Below the pieces are notes generated by a model, which made no database searches, had not been told where the DNA came from, and worked only from the letters and a program-made list of their open reading frames with translations. Both the position numbers and the translations under genes were made by a program. Positions 1 through 13,957 of a DNA stretch of 64,000 nucleotides are shown here, piece by piece (the stretch's first letter is position 1; each line of letters begins with the position of its first letter). Origin of the DNA: Nocardioides kribbensis (GTDB lineage: Bacteria > Actinomycetota > Actinomycetes > Propionibacteriales > Nocardioidaceae); contig NZ_JADCLL010000008.1 of the NCBI RefSeq assembly GCF_015070375.1, positions 62,001 through 126,000 of the forward strand, given 5' to 3'.

Positions 1-1148
1 GCGAGCTCGCCGATGAGCAGCGAGACCGTGAAGCCGATCCCCGCGAGCATCGACATGCCGAGCACGTCGACCCAGGTCAGGTCGTCGTCGAGGTCGGCGC
101 GGGTGAAGGTCGACAGCAGCCAGGTCGAGCCGACGATGCCGACGGTCTTGCCCACCACCAGGCCGGTGACGATGCCGAGGGCGACCGGGTCGCCGAGGGA
201 GTCGACCAGCCCGCTGAGCCCGCCGACGGTCACGCCCGCGGCGAAGAAGGCGAAGACGGGCACGGCGACACCGGCGCTGATGGGGCGCACGAGGTGCTCG
301 AGGTGCTCGGCCAGGCCCGGGCCCTCCTGGCCGTCGCGGCGCAGCACCGGCACGGTGAAGCCGAGCAGCACGCCGGCGACCGTGGCGTGCACGCCCGACT
401 CGTGCACCAGGGCCCAGGCCACGACGGCGAGGGGGATGAGCAGCCAGCCCTTCCACACCCGCTTCTGCACCAGCAGGGCGAAGGCCGCGATCGGCACCAG
501 GGCGAGCGCGAGGAAGGTCAGGTCGAGCTCGCTGGTGTAGAAGATCGCGATGATGGTGATGGCCAGCAGGTCGTCGACGACCGCGAGGGTCAGCAGGAAG
601 GTGCGCAGGCCCGAGGGCAGGTGGGTGCTGATGACGGCCAGGATCGCCACGGCGAAGGCGATGTCGGTGGCGGTGGGGATGGCCCAGCCGCGCAGGTCGC
701 CGTCACCGCCGAGGTTCCACAGCACGAAGACCAGCGCCGGCACAGCCATGCCGCCGACCGCCGCCGCCACCGGGAGGGCGGCGCGGCGCGGGTCGCGGAG
801 GTCTCCCGCGACGAACTCGCGCTTGAGCTCCAGGCCGGCCACGAAGAAGAAGATCGCCAGCAGCCCGTCGGCCGCCCAGGTGCCGAGGGAGAGGTCGAGG
901 TGCAGCGCCGAGGGCCCGACGGTGTAGTCGCGGATCGACTCGTAGACCGAGGCCCAGGGGGTGTTGGCCCACACGATGGCGACCACGGCCCCCGCGATGA
1001 GCAGCATGCCGCCGGTGGTCTCGGCGCGCAGGATCTCCGCGACGCGGGAGTGCTCCAGGAAGGAGCCGCGGGCGAAGAGGCGCTGGCGACCCGGGGCCGG
1101 GTCGGGTGTCGGACCGGGCGGGGGAGTGGGCTGCTGGGCGTCGGGCAC
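1..1148 (-). CDS. nhaA: Na+/H+ antiporter NhaA (3' end outside window)
   Basis: Inner-membrane antiporter exchanging Na+ for protons, for pH and sodium homeostasis. Reading the minus strand from 1148 gives an NhaA protein: a Pro-rich cytoplasmic N-terminus, then [50 protein letters not shown], the TDIAFAVA segment with its paired acidic motif, and VVDDLLAI holding the two adjacent aspartates that bind the ion in NhaA. The last visible residues ([14 protein letters not shown]) are the family's late helix, so only the C-terminal end lies beyond base 1. The start is GTG with GAGGAG about 5 bases upstream. It is downstream of acs on the same strand, separated by a strong hairpin, so probably a separate transcript. 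Confidence 0.9.
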   Translation of the reverse strand, partial: MPDAQQPTPPPGPTPDPAPGRQRLFARGSFLEHSRVAEILRAETTGGMLLIAGAVVAIVWANTPWASVYESIRDYTVGPSALHLDLSLGTWAADGLLAIFFFVAGLELKREFVAGDLRDPRRAALPVAAAVGGMAVPALVFVLWNLGGDGDLRGWAIPTATDIAFAVAILAVISTHLPSGLRTFLLTLAVVDDLLAITIIAIFYTSELDLTFLALALVPIAAFALLVQKRVWKGWLLIPLAVVAWALVHESGVHATVAGVLLGFTVPVLRRDGQEGPGLAEHLEHLVRPISAGVAVPVFAFFAAGVTVGGLSGLVDSLGDPVALGIVTGLVVGKTVGIVGSTWLLSTFTRADLDDDLTWVDVLGMSMLAGIGFTVSLLIGEL

Positions 1149-1259
1149 GGGGCTCCTCAGGGGTCGGCGGGGCGAGCGCCGACCAGACTTCCCGGCTCAC
1201 CTGTTCAACAGGCTACCGGCGGCAGGGCCCCGCCCGGACCACCCGTCCGGGGCCGGACA

Positions 1260-1301
1260 CGCACCGGCCGCCGTCGCCCGCGGGCGGCGGCGGCCGGTGC
1301 G
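1260..1301 (-). terminator. Hairpin terminator after acs
   Basis: A 42-base palindrome centred at 1280.5 in which every position pairs (one G-U). It lies between the acs stop and the nhaA start. No U-run follows, as is common in high-GC actinobacteria. Confidence 0.7.
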
Positions 1302-1353
1302 TCGTACGACGGGGTCGCTCGGGTGGGGCCGTGTCGGGCCTGGTCGGGCGGGG

Positions 1354-3333
<1,980 letters not shown>

Positions 3334-3432
3334 GGTTTCCTCCGGGTCGACGGGGTGGCGCTGGCCACACTAGGACGCGGGTCCCAGGGTGGCGAGGGCC
3401 GGTTGCCCCGCGGTTGCCCGCGGGTCGTGCCA

Positions 3433-3464
3433 CTCCGCCGGGCGCCTCGCGGCGCCCGGCGGAG
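3433..3464 (-). terminator. Hairpin terminator after actP
   Basis: Perfect 14-bp stem (3433-3446 with 3451-3464) and a TCGC tetraloop, just past the actP stop and before acs. Confidence 0.75.
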
Positions 3465-3475
3465 CGGTCGTGCGG

Positions 3476-5110
3476 TCAGTGCGAGATCGCCTTCTCCGAG
3501 CCGGCGCCGGTGAGGGCGCGCACCTCGAGCTCGGTGTAGCGCTCCTCCGCGGTGGGCTCCTTGGAGGTGATGGTGCCGATGTAGCCGAGCAGGAAGCCGA
3601 GCGGGATGGAGACGATGCCCGGGTTCTCCAGCGGGAACCACGAGATGTCGATGCTGGTGGGCAGCAGCGAGAGGTTCTTGCCCGTCGGGTCGAGTCCCTT
3701 GCCGGACACGACCGGGGAGAAGACCACCAGGCCGACGGCCGAGATGAGGCCGCCGTAGATGCTCCAGAGCGCGCCACGGGTGTTGAAGCGCTTCCAGAAC
3801 ATGTTGTAGATGATCGTCGGCAGGTTGGCCGACGCCGCGACGGCGAAGGCCAGGGCCACCAGGAACGCGATGTTGAGGCTCTGGGCAGGGATGGCCAGCA
3901 GGATCGACACCAGGCCGATGCCGGCGGCGGCCCAGCGGGTCACCTTGATCTCCTGGTCCTCGCTGGCGGTGCCCTTCTTGATCACGCTGTTGTAGATGTC
4001 GTGGGCCACCGACGCCGACGAGGTCAGCGTCAGGCCGGCCACGACGGCCAGGATGGTGGCGAAGGCGACGGCCGCGATGATGGCCAGCAGCACCGCACCG
4101 CCCGTGGAGCCGGCTCCACCGCCGACGGCCTCGGCCAGCAGCGGGGCGGCCAGGTTGCCCGAGGCGTCCAGCTCGCCGGACTCGCGCAGGCCGGGGATGT
4201 CGAGCAGGGCGGCGGCACCGAAGCCGAGCACGAGGGTGAAGAGGTAGAACACCCCGATGAGGCCGATGGCCCACAGCACCGACTTCCGCGCGTCGCGCGA
4301 GGTCGGCACGGTGTAGAAGCGGATGAGGATGTGGGGCAGGCCGGCCGTGCCGAGCACGAGCGCGATGCCGAGGCTGATGAAGTCGATCTTGCTGGTCGCG
4401 GTGGCGCCGTACTTCAGGCCGGGCTCGAGGAAGGCCGAGCCGGCACCGGAGTTGCTGGCGGCGGTGCCGAGCAGCTCGGAGAGGTTGAAGTCGAACTTCG
4501 CGAGCACGAGCACCACGATCAGCGCCGAGCCGGTCATGAGCAGCACGGCCTTGACGATCTGCACCCAGGTCGTGCCCTTCATGCCGCCGACGGTGACGTA
4601 GAAGATCATCAGCGCGCCGACGCCGAGGATGACGATGTTCTTGACCGCCTGGTCGTCGACGCCCAGCAGCAGCGCCACCAGGGCGCCCGCGCCGACCATC
4701 TGGGCCAGCAGGTAGAAGATCGACACGACCACGGTGGAGGTCGCCGCGGCCATGCGCACCGGGCGCTGGCGCATGCGGAAGGCCAGCTGGTCGGCCATCG
4801 TGTAGCGCCCCGAGTTGCGCAGCATCTCGGCCACGAGCAGCAGCGCGACCAGCCAGGCCACGAGGAAGCCGATGGAGTAGAGGAAGCCGTCGTAGCCCGA
4901 CAGCGCGATGGCCCCGGAGATGCCGAGGAAGGACGCCGCCGACATGTAGTCGCCGCCGATGGCCAGGCCGTTCTGCACCGGCGAGAACGAGCGGCCGCCG
5001 GCGTAGAAGTCGGCCGTGCCGGAGGTCTGCCGGCTGGCCCAGAAGGTGATCCCGATCGTCAGCGCGACGACGCTGAGGAACAGGATCGTGGTGAGCACCT
5101 GGTGGTCCAT
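3476..5110 (-). CDS. actP: Cation/acetate symporter ActP, SSS family
   Basis: Sodium:solute symporter of the acetate/glycolate/pyruvate group, moving short carboxylates inward across the cell membrane. The 544-residue protein has about 13 hydrophobic segments and the SSS landmarks FYAGGRSFSPVQNGLAIGG near residues 36-54, GDYMSAASFLGISGAIAL, the GGMKGTTWVQIVKA segment, LPHILIRFYTVP and TILAVVAGLTLTSSASVAHD. The start ATG is separated by one base from the stop of the upstream DUF485 gene, showing translational coupling. This DUF485-actP pair, followed by acs, is the usual bacterial acetate-uptake arrangement (yjcH-actP-acs in enterics, in a different order). Confidence 0.93.
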   Translation of the reverse strand: MDHQVLTTILFLSVVALTIGITFWASRQTSGTADFYAGGRSFSPVQNGLAIGGDYMSAASFLGISGAIALSGYDGFLYSIGFLVAWLVALLLVAEMLRNSGRYTMADQLAFRMRQRPVRMAAATSTVVVSIFYLLAQMVGAGALVALLLGVDDQAVKNIVILGVGALMIFYVTVGGMKGTTWVQIVKAVLLMTGSALIVVLVLAKFDFNLSELLGTAASNSGAGSAFLEPGLKYGATATSKIDFISLGIALVLGTAGLPHILIRFYTVPTSRDARKSVLWAIGLIGVFYLFTLVLGFGAAALLDIPGLRESGELDASGNLAAPLLAEAVGGGAGSTGGAVLLAIIAAVAFATILAVVAGLTLTSSASVAHDIYNSVIKKGTASEDQEIKVTRWAAAGIGLVSILLAIPAQSLNIAFLVALAFAVAASANLPTIIYNMFWKRFNTRGALWSIYGGLISAVGLVVFSPVVSGKGLDPTGKNLSLLPTSIDISWFPLENPGIVSIPLGFLLGYIGTITSKEPTAEERYTELEVRALTGAGSEKAISH

Positions 5111-5111
5111 G

Positions 5112-5510
5112 TCAGTGCCTCTTCCCGTCGGTGCCGGCCACGGTCGCGTCGTACTCGTCGTTGAGGGAGCGCGCCAGCGGGTCGAGGCGGCTCTCGGAGA
5201 AGCGGGCGTAGGCGAAGGCCAGCCCGAAGGTGGTGGCGAACTGCAGCAAGCCGAAGACCAGCGCGACGTTGATGTTGCCGACGAGCTTGGTGTTCATGAA
5301 GCCGCCGGCGTAGTTCGACATCAGGATGTAGAGCAGGTACCACGCCAGGAAGGCCACCGTGGCGGGGATGACGAAGCCCCGGTAGGCCTTGCGCAGCGCG
5401 GCGAAGTCGGGTGAGTCGTGCAGCCGGTCGTAGACCGGGTCGTGCCGGGAGGCCTGGGTGGCGGCCTGCGGCTGCTCCCCGGCTCCGGGCTGGCTCTCGT
5501 GGGTGCCCAC
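5112..5510 (-). CDS. DUF485 membrane protein, ActP partner
   Basis: A 132-residue YjcH-type membrane protein. After a polar N-terminus it has the DUF485 signature (DSPDFAALRKAYRGFVIP), a first helix around VAFLAWYLLYILM and a second around INVALVFGLLQFATTFGLAF, ending in YARFSESRLDPLA. Members of this family sit next to acetate symporters and are thought to assist them. GTG at 5510 was chosen because the homologous part begins soon after it and a GAGGGG lies about 9 bases upstream; the reading frame stays open much further upstream but shows no homology there. First gene of the acetate operon, beginning 45-80 bases from two CRP-like sites. Confidence 0.88.
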   Translation of the reverse strand: MGTHESQPGAGEQPQAATQASRHDPVYDRLHDSPDFAALRKAYRGFVIPATVAFLAWYLLYILMSNYAGGFMNTKLVGNINVALVFGLLQFATTFGLAFAYARFSESRLDPLARSLNDEYDATVAGTDGKRH

Positions 5511-5554
5511 GGCGGTGTCCCCTCTCGTGCGGATGCGGCCGCGCCGGCCGCAGG

Positions 5555-5570
5555 TGTGATCGCGGTCACC
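5555..5570. promoter_or_regulatory. CRP/GlxR-like operator 1
   Basis: TGTGA-N6-TCACC, matching the CRP/GlxR consensus TGTGA-N6-TCACA at 9 of 10 positions. Lies 45 bases upstream of the DUF485-actP start. Confidence 0.5.
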
Positions 5571-5575
5571 GTAGG

Positions 5576-5591
5576 AGTGACGGCGCTCACC
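5576..5591. promoter_or_regulatory. CRP/GlxR-like operator 2
   Basis: AGTGA-N6-TCACC; its GTGA-N6-TCAC core is centred exactly 21 bp (two helical turns) from operator 1, favouring cooperative binding on one DNA face. Confidence 0.45.
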
Positions 5592-5844
5592 CCGGCAGGG
5601 CCGACGCCCGGGTCGTCGGCGAGCGGCGCCTCGGAGTCGGTGAGCGGTCGGTCGGGCGCGGTGAGCGGCCGGGTGGGGGGTGGTGGTGCGGCGTGACGAG
5701 GACGGGCGGTGGGGCGGGCGGTGAGGTCGTGAGGGGTGTGAGGACGTGAGGAGAAGTTGACCTCGACGGTCACCCGGGGTCGACAGGTGCGAAATCTCGC
5801 GCGCCGAGGGTGGAGCCACCGACGAGCCCCTCAGGAGCAGCGCC

Positions 5845-7374
5845 ATGACCATGACCAGCCACTCGCGCAGCAACCCGCGCAGCGCCGCCGCCGCCGGGTC
5901 GGTGCCCGCGCGCCGCACCGGACGCTGGATCGAGGACTGGCGCCCCGAGGAGGAGGCGTTCTGGGAGGAGACCGGCCGCCCCGTCGCCCGGCGCAACCTG
6001 CTGTGGTCGATCTTCGCCGAGCACCTCGGTTTCTCGGTGTGGCTGATCTGGAGCGTCAGCTCGGCCTTCCTGGTCGCCCAGGGCTTCTCCTTCACCCCGC
6101 AGCAGCTCTTCGTGCTGGTGGCGCTGCCCAACCTCGTCGGCTCGCTGCTGCGCCTGCCCTACACCTTCGCGGTGCCGAGGTTCGGCGGGCGCAACTGGAC
6201 GATGGTGAGCGCGGCGCTGCTGCTGGTGCCGACGCTGCTCTTCGCCTGGGCGGTGCAGGACCCGGGCACGCCCTACTGGGCCTTCTGCCTCATCGCCGCG
6301 ACCGCCGGCCTCGGGGGCGGCAACTTCGCCAGCTCGATGGCCAACATCAACTTCTTCTACCCCGCGGCCAAGAAGGGCGCGGCGCTCGGCCTCAACGCCG
6401 CCGGCGGGAACCTCGGCGTCTCGCTGATCCAGCTCTTCCTGCCCGTGATCGTCGGCGGCGCCGGCATCTTCGGCCTGGTCAAGGCCAGTGAGGGCGGCAT
6501 CCACCTCGAGCGCGCCGCCTGGGTCTACGCCGGGCTCGCCGTGGTGGCGACGTTCGCGGCCTGGCGCTGGATGGACAACCTGGCCACCGCGACCTCCCGC
6601 CCGCGCGAGCAGATGCAGGTCGTGCGCAAGCCGCACACGTGGATCATGGCCTTCCTCTACATCGGCACCTTCGGCTCCTTCATCGGCTACTCCGCCGCCA
6701 TGCCGCTGCTCATCAAGCTCACCTTCTGGGTGCCGGAGCCGACCCCCCTCGGCACGGGCATCTACTTCGCCTACTTCGCCTTCCTCGGCGCCCTGGTGGG
6801 CTCCGCGACCCGCCCGCTCGGCGGGTGGCTGGCCGACCGCTTCGGCGGCGCCCGGGTCACCCTGGCCGCCTTCGGCGCCATGATCGTCTTCACCCTGGCG
6901 GTGCTGTGGACCCTCACGCGGCTGACCCCGAACCCGACCGCCGACCCGGCGATCGCCACCGACAACCAGTCGTGGTTCCCCTTCTTCCTCGGCTTCTTCC
7001 TCTGCGTCTTCGCCGCCACCGGCATCGGCAACGGCTCGACCTACAAGATGATCCCCGCCATCTGGCGCACCGAGGCCGAGCGCACCAGCGAGGCCGGCAC
7101 CCCCGCCCGCAGCGCCGCGCTGCTGCTGGCCACCAAGCAGGCCTCGGCCGCCATCGGCGTCATCGGTGCGGTGGGCGCGATCGGCGGCTTCCTCATCCCG
7201 ATCGCCTTCAGCTCGCCGTGGGTCGAGGACCCGCTCTCGGCCACGAAGGGCGCCTTCGTCGTCTTCACCGCCTTCTACGCCGTGTGCGCCCTGGTCACCT
7301 GGGCGGTCTACCTGCGCCGGCCCTCCGCGGCCGCCGCCGCGAGGCCCGGCACCATGGCGGGCGCGGGCATCTGA
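5845..7374 (+). CDS. narK: Nitrate/nitrite transporter, MFS (NarK/NasA type)
   Basis: A 509-residue major facilitator protein with 12 hydrophobic segments that brings nitrate in (or exchanges it for nitrite). The family's two glycine-rich nitrate signatures are visible: GLGGGNFASSMANINFFYP near residues 152-170, and GIGNGSTYKMIPAIW near residue 393. An arginine-bearing GSLLRLPYTF segment matches the nitrate-binding helix region. The start ATG has AGGAG 9 bases upstream and is followed by a second ATG (MTMT). It is first in an operon with the nitrate and nitrite reductase genes; the nasC GTG begins 2 bases after this stop. Confidence 0.92.
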   Translation: MTMTSHSRSNPRSAAAAGSVPARRTGRWIEDWRPEEEAFWEETGRPVARRNLLWSIFAEHLGFSVWLIWSVSSAFLVAQGFSFTPQQLFVLVALPNLVGSLLRLPYTFAVPRFGGRNWTMVSAALLLVPTLLFAWAVQDPGTPYWAFCLIAATAGLGGGNFASSMANINFFYPAAKKGAALGLNAAGGNLGVSLIQLFLPVIVGGAGIFGLVKASEGGIHLERAAWVYAGLAVVATFAAWRWMDNLATATSRPREQMQVVRKPHTWIMAFLYIGTFGSFIGYSAAMPLLIKLTFWVPEPTPLGTGIYFAYFAFLGALVGSATRPLGGWLADRFGGARVTLAAFGAMIVFTLAVLWTLTRLTPNPTADPAIATDNQSWFPFFLGFFLCVFAATGIGNGSTYKMIPAIWRTEAERTSEAGTPARSAALLLATKQASAAIGVIGAVGAIGGFLIPIAFSSPWVEDPLSATKGAFVVFTAFYAVCALVTWAVYLRRPSAAAAARPGTMAGAGI

Positions 7375-7375
7375 C

Positions 7376-9543
<2,168 letters not shown>

Positions 9544-9547
<4 letters not shown>

Positions 9548-11010
9548 GCGCACGCGTCGTGGTGGTCGGGTCGGGCATGGCCGCGACCCGGCTGGTCGAG
9601 GAGCTGCTCGCCCGCGACACCGGCGCCCGGATCACCGTGCTCGGCGACGAGCCCCACGCGCCCTACAACCGGATCCTGCTCTCCGCGCTGCTCGAGGGCA
9701 CCCACCGCGCCGACGCGCTCACCCTGCGCGGCCTGGAGTGGTACGCCGACCGGGGCGTCGACCTCCGCACGGGCGCGCGGGTGCTCGAGGTCGACCGCGA
9801 CGCCCGCGAGGTCGGCCTCGTCGACGGCACCCGCCTCGGCTACGACCGGCTGGTGCTGGCCACGGGCAGCATCCCCACGCTGCCGCCGGTGCGCGGGCTG
9901 GTCGGCATGGACGGACGCCTCGACGAGCGCGTGCATGCCTTCCGCAGCCTCGACGACGCCCTGCGGCTGAGCCGCGCCGCGGCGTCGGCGCGCCGCGCGG
10001 TCGTGGTCGGCGGCGGGCTGCTCGGCCTCCAGGTGGCCCGCGCCCTGGGCGTGCGCGGCCTCGACGTCGAGGTCGTCGAGGGCGGCGACCACCTGCTGCG
10101 CAGCCAGGTGGGCGCACCGGCGGGCGCGATCCTGGCCCGCGACCTGCGCCGGCTCGGCACGGCGGTCTACACCGGCACCCGCGCCGTGCGGCTGACCCCC
10201 GCGGGGCTCGTGCTCGACCACGGCTACACCCTCGGCACCGACCTCGTCGTGCTCACCGCCGGCGGCCGTCCCTCGGTCGCGCTGGCCCGGTCGGCCGGCC
10301 TCGCGGTGCGACGCGGGGTGGTCGTCGACGCGCGGCTGCGGACCAGCGACCCCCGCGTGCACGCGATCGGCGACTGCGCCCAGCGCGGCGATCGCACCAC
10401 CGGCTTCGTCGCCCCCGCCTGGGAGCAGGCCGGCGTGCTGGCCGAGGTCCTGGCCCACGAGCTGGCCGGGGCCGGTGGCGCGGCCGGGGGAGCCGACCCG
10501 CGCCCGGGCCGCACGCTCCCGGCGTACGAGGGGTCGCGGACGGTGGCGCGGCTGCGCGCGACCGACCTCGACGTCGCGGTGCTCGGCGAGCCCGAGACCG
10601 CCGAGGGCGAGGTCGTGGAGCTGACCAACCCCGTGGCGGGCTCGCACCGCCGCCTCGTCGTGCGCGACGGCGTGCTCGTGGCCGCGACCCTCGTCGGCGA
10701 CCTGAGCCGGATCGGCCTGCTCACGCAGTACTACGACCGCGGCACGGTGCTCTCGCCGGGCGAGCCCGGCGCGCTGCTGCGCGGCGAGCGACCCGGCGCG
10801 GGTGCGACCCCGAGCGCGGCCTCCCTGCCCGACGACGCCGAGGTGTGCGCGTGCGCCGGCGTCAGCGCCGGGCGCGTGCGCGCCTGCGGCTCCCTCGAGC
10901 AGGTCCGCGACACCACCCGCGCCACCGCCGGCTGCGGCGGCTGCGCGCCCGCCGTGCGACAGCTCCTCGCCACCCGACCCAGCACCACCCTGGAAGGAAC
11001 CCGAGCATGA
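9544..11010 (+). CDS. FAD-dependent NAD(P)H oxidoreductase with BFD [2Fe-2S] domain (NasB-like)
   Basis: Probable electron-transfer subunit taking electrons from NAD(P)H to nitrate reductase. The 488-residue protein has a pyridine-nucleotide-disulfide oxidoreductase fold: FAD motif VVVGSGMAATRLVEELL at the N-terminus, LATGSIPTLPPV, the NAD(P) motif VVVGGGLLGLQVARALG near residues 156-172, and the second FAD motif HAIGDCAQRG near 275. The last ~55 residues are a BFD-like [2Fe-2S] domain with Cys pairs CAC and CGGC near residues 436 and 468. It resembles the front half of NirB without the siroheme domain. ATGA overlap with nasC and a second ATGA overlap with nirB indicate coupled translation. 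Confidence 0.87.
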
Positions 11011-13610
11011 TGGCTCACCACCGCAGGACCCTCGTGGTCGTCGGCCACGGCATGGTCGGCCACCGCTTCGTGCAGGCCGCCGTCGAGCGGGGCCTCACCG
11101 AGACCCACGACGTGGTCGTGGTCGGGGAGGAGCTGCGCGCCGCCTACGACCGCGTCGCGCTGACCTCCTTCTTCGAGCGCGGCGCCGAGGAGCTCTCGCT
11201 GCTCCCGACCGGGGAGTACGACGACCCCCGGGTGCGGCTGCTGCTCGGCACCACCGTCGAGTCGGTCGACACCGGTGCCCGCACGCTCGTGCTCGGCGGT
11301 GCCGCCGCGGGCGAGGAGCTGGCCTACGACGAGCTGGTGCTCGCCACCGGCGCCGCCCCCTTCGTGCCGCCGATCCCCGGCACCGACCTCGACGGCGTCT
11401 TCGTCTACCGCACCATCGAGGACCTCGAGGCGATCCGTGACGCGGCCGCCACCGCCCGCGTGGGCGCGGTCGTCGGCGGCGGGCTGCTCGGGCTGGAGGC
11501 GGCCAACGCCCTGGCGCAGCTGGGCCTGGAGACCCACGTGGTGGAGATGGCGCCGCGGCTCATGGCCGTGCAGGTCGACGACGCCGGTGGCGCGGTGCTG
11601 ACCCGCCACGTCGAGGGCCTGGGGCTGGGCGTGCACACCGGCGCGATGACCACCGAGGTGCTCGGCCAGGACGGCCGCGTGGTCGGCCTCGGGCTGCGCG
11701 ACCGCGAGCCGCTGCCGGCCGAGGTCGTGGTCTTCTCGGCCGGGATCCGCCCGCGCGACGCCCTGGCCCGTGCGGCCGGTCTCGACGTCGCCGAGCGCGG
11801 CGGCGTGCTGGTCGACGAGCGGTGCCGCACCTCCGACCCCCACGTGTGGGCGGTGGGGGAGTGCGCGGCCCCGGCGGGACGGATGTACGGCCTGGTCGCG
11901 CCGGGCTACGCGATGGCCGAGGTCGTCGTCGACGCCCTGCTGGGCGGCCCGGGAGCCTTCACCGGCGCCGACATGTCGACCAAGCTCAAGCTGATGGGCG
12001 TCGACGTGGCCTCCTTCGGCGACGCCTTCGCGACCACCGAGGGCGCCCTCGAGCTGGTCTACGCCGATGCCGTGGCGGGGGTCTACAAGAAGCTCGTCGT
12101 CTCCGAGGACGGCCGGCGCCTGCTCGGCGGCGTGCTCGTGGGCGACGCCAGCGCCTACGGCGTGCTGCGCCCGATGGTGGCCACCGCCACCAACCCGGGC
12201 ATCGCGCTGCCCGACAACCCCGAGGACCTCATCCTGCCCAGCGGCCGCGGCAGCGCCGAGATCGGGCTGCCGCCCGAGGCGCAGGTCTGCTCCTGCAACG
12301 ACGTCACCCGCGCGCAGATCGAGGAGGCGGTCGGCGAGGGCGGCTCGTGCGACAGCCCGTCGTGCGTCACCGCCTGCACCCGCGCCGGCGCCACCTGCGG
12401 GTCGTGCAAGCCGCTGGTCAAGAAGGTCGTGGAGGACTTCTTCGCAGCCCGAGGGCGCAGCGTCGACCGCAGCCTGTGCGAGCACTTCCCGCTCTCGCGC
12501 CAGGAGCTCTTCGAGGTGATCGCCGTGCACGGGCACACCCGCTTCGACGACGTCGTCGCCGCCCACGGCACGGGCCGCGGCTGCGACGTCTGCAAGCCCA
12601 CGGTGGCCTCGATCCTGGCCAGCCTGCTCGGCGACCACGTGCTCGGCGCGGAGCGCCGCACGCTGCAGGACACCAACGACGCCTACCTCGCCAACATCCA
12701 GCGCAACGGCACCTACTCCGTCGTGCCCCGCATCCCCGGTGGCGAGATCACCCCGGAGAAGCTCATCGTGATCGGGGAGGTCGCCCGCGACTTCGGGCTC
12801 TACACCAAGATCACCGGGGGCCAGCGCATCGACCTCTTCGGCGCCCGCATGGAGCAGCTGCCGGCGATCTGGACCCGCCTGGTCGACGCCGGCTTCGAGT
12901 CCGGGCACGCCTACGGCAAGTCGCTGCGCACCGTGAAGTCCTGCGTGGGCTCGACCTGGTGCCGCTACGGCGTGCAGGACTCCACGACGCTGGCCATCAT
13001 GCTCGAGGAGCGCTACCGGGGCCTGCGCTCCCCGCACAAGCTCAAGGGCGGGGTGAGCGGCTGCGCCCGCGAGTGCGCCGAGGCCCGGTCGAAGGACTTC
13101 GGCGTCATCGCCACCGAGAAGGGGTGGAACCTCTACGTCGCGGGCAACGGCGGCGCCACCCCCGTGCACGCCCGGCTGCTCGCGGGCGACCTCGACACCG
13201 AGACGCTGGTGCGCTACCTCGACCGCTTCCTCATGTACTACATCCGCACCGCCGACCGGCTCCAGCGCACCGCCCCCTGGGTCGACGCCCTCGACGGCGG
13301 CCTCGACCGGGTGCGCGAGGTCGTCGTCGACGACGTGCTCGGGCTCGGCAGCGAGCTCGAGGCGGCGATGGCCACCCACGTCGAGGGCTACTCCGACGAG
13401 TGGCGCGCCACCCTGGAGGACCCCGACAAGCTGGCCCGCTTCGTCTCCTTCGTCAACGCCCCCGACACCCCCGACCCCCACATCACCTTCCGCAGCGAGC
13501 GCGACCAGGTCGCCCCGGCCGACAGCGAGGGCCCGGTGCTGCTCGGCGCGAGCATCCCCGTGGGACCGGGCGGCCCGGGCAGCCCCGAGACGGTCGGGGC
13601 CGGCCGGTGA
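11007..13610 (+). CDS. nirB: Assimilatory nitrite reductase [NAD(P)H], large subunit
   Basis: Reduces nitrite to ammonium with six electrons from NAD(P)H in the cytoplasm. Domains in the 867-residue protein: FAD/NAD oxidoreductase (VVVGHGMVGHRFVQA near residue 10; VGGGLLGLEAANAL near 155); a BFD [2Fe-2S] domain with CSCNDV near 429 and CGSCKP near 465; a second Cys segment (GRGCDVCKP) near 528; then the ferredoxin-like and catalytic siroheme/4Fe-4S domains. The cluster cysteines are in CVGSTWC near 646 and SGCARECAEARSKDFG near 684. The full domain set suggests an active enzyme. ATG at 11007 overlaps the upstream stop and is followed by a second Met. Confidence 0.95.
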   Translation: MMAHHRRTLVVVGHGMVGHRFVQAAVERGLTETHDVVVVGEELRAAYDRVALTSFFERGAEELSLLPTGEYDDPRVRLLLGTTVESVDTGARTLVLGGAAAGEELAYDELVLATGAAPFVPPIPGTDLDGVFVYRTIEDLEAIRDAAATARVGAVVGGGLLGLEAANALAQLGLETHVVEMAPRLMAVQVDDAGGAVLTRHVEGLGLGVHTGAMTTEVLGQDGRVVGLGLRDREPLPAEVVVFSAGIRPRDALARAAGLDVAERGGVLVDERCRTSDPHVWAVGECAAPAGRMYGLVAPGYAMAEVVVDALLGGPGAFTGADMSTKLKLMGVDVASFGDAFATTEGALELVYADAVAGVYKKLVVSEDGRRLLGGVLVGDASAYGVLRPMVATATNPGIALPDNPEDLILPSGRGSAEIGLPPEAQVCSCNDVTRAQIEEAVGEGGSCDSPSCVTACTRAGATCGSCKPLVKKVVEDFFAARGRSVDRSLCEHFPLSRQELFEVIAVHGHTRFDDVVAAHGTGRGCDVCKPTVASILASLLGDHVLGAERRTLQDTNDAYLANIQRNGTYSVVPRIPGGEITPEKLIVIGEVARDFGLYTKITGGQRIDLFGARMEQLPAIWTRLVDAGFESGHAYGKSLRTVKSCVGSTWCRYGVQDSTTLAIMLEERYRGLRSPHKLKGGVSGCARECAEARSKDFGVIATEKGWNLYVAGNGGATPVHARLLAGDLDTETLVRYLDRFLMYYIRTADRLQRTAPWVDALDGGLDRVREVVVDDVLGLGSELEAAMATHVEGYSDEWRATLEDPDKLARFVSFVNAPDTPDPHITFRSERDQVAPADSEGPVLLGASIPVGPGGPGSPETVGAGR

Positions 13611-13957
13611 GCGCGCCGGAGGCGACCTGGACGGCGGTCTGCCGCCTGGAGCAGATCGAGGTCGAGGGCGGCGTGGCGGCGCTGGTGGGGGGCGCGGCGG
13701 TCGCGGTCTTCCGCACCCACGACGACACGGTGCACGCGCTGGGCAACTACGATCCCCTCGGGCGGGCCTCCGTGCTCGCCCGCGGCATCGTCGGCACGCG
13801 GGGGGAGGTCCCGTGCGTCGCGTCGCCGCTGCACAAGCAGGCCTACGACCTGCGCACCGGGCAGTGCCTCGACGACGCGGCCGTCCGGGTCCCGACGTAC
13901 GACGTCAGGGTCGACCGCGGCGTGGTGCTGGTCGGCCCGCAGAGGGAGGGTCCGTGA
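13607..13957 (+). CDS. nirD: Nitrite reductase small subunit
   Basis: A 116-residue Rieske-fold subunit pairing with NirB. The fold pattern is clear (VCRLEQIEVEGGVAALVGG, VAVFRTHDDTVHALGNYDP, VASPLHKQAYDLRTGQC), but the Cys-His ligands of a true Rieske cluster are missing, which is normal for NirD and means it holds no iron-sulfur cluster. GTG start in a 4-base GTGA overlap with nirB, and a GTGA overlap with the next gene. Confidence 0.93.
   Translation: MSAPEATWTAVCRLEQIEVEGGVAALVGGAAVAVFRTHDDTVHALGNYDPLGRASVLARGIVGTRGEVPCVASPLHKQAYDLRTGQCLDDAAVRVPTYDVRVDRGVVLVGPQREGP

Larger units (their letters stand above)
5511..5844. other. Divergent regulatory region: acetate operon / nitrate operon
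   Basis: 334 bases without a gene between two divergent operons. It holds the two CRP-like palindromes near 5555-5591. No further gene or clear riboswitch was recognised. Confidence 0.7.

Noticed and set aside
1149-1259. Riboswitch upstream of nhaA
   Set aside because: Too short and no recognisable conserved structure could be seen by eye.
13607-13957. NirD as an active Rieske iron-sulfur protein
   Set aside because: Cys-His ligand pairs are absent, which is normal for NirD.
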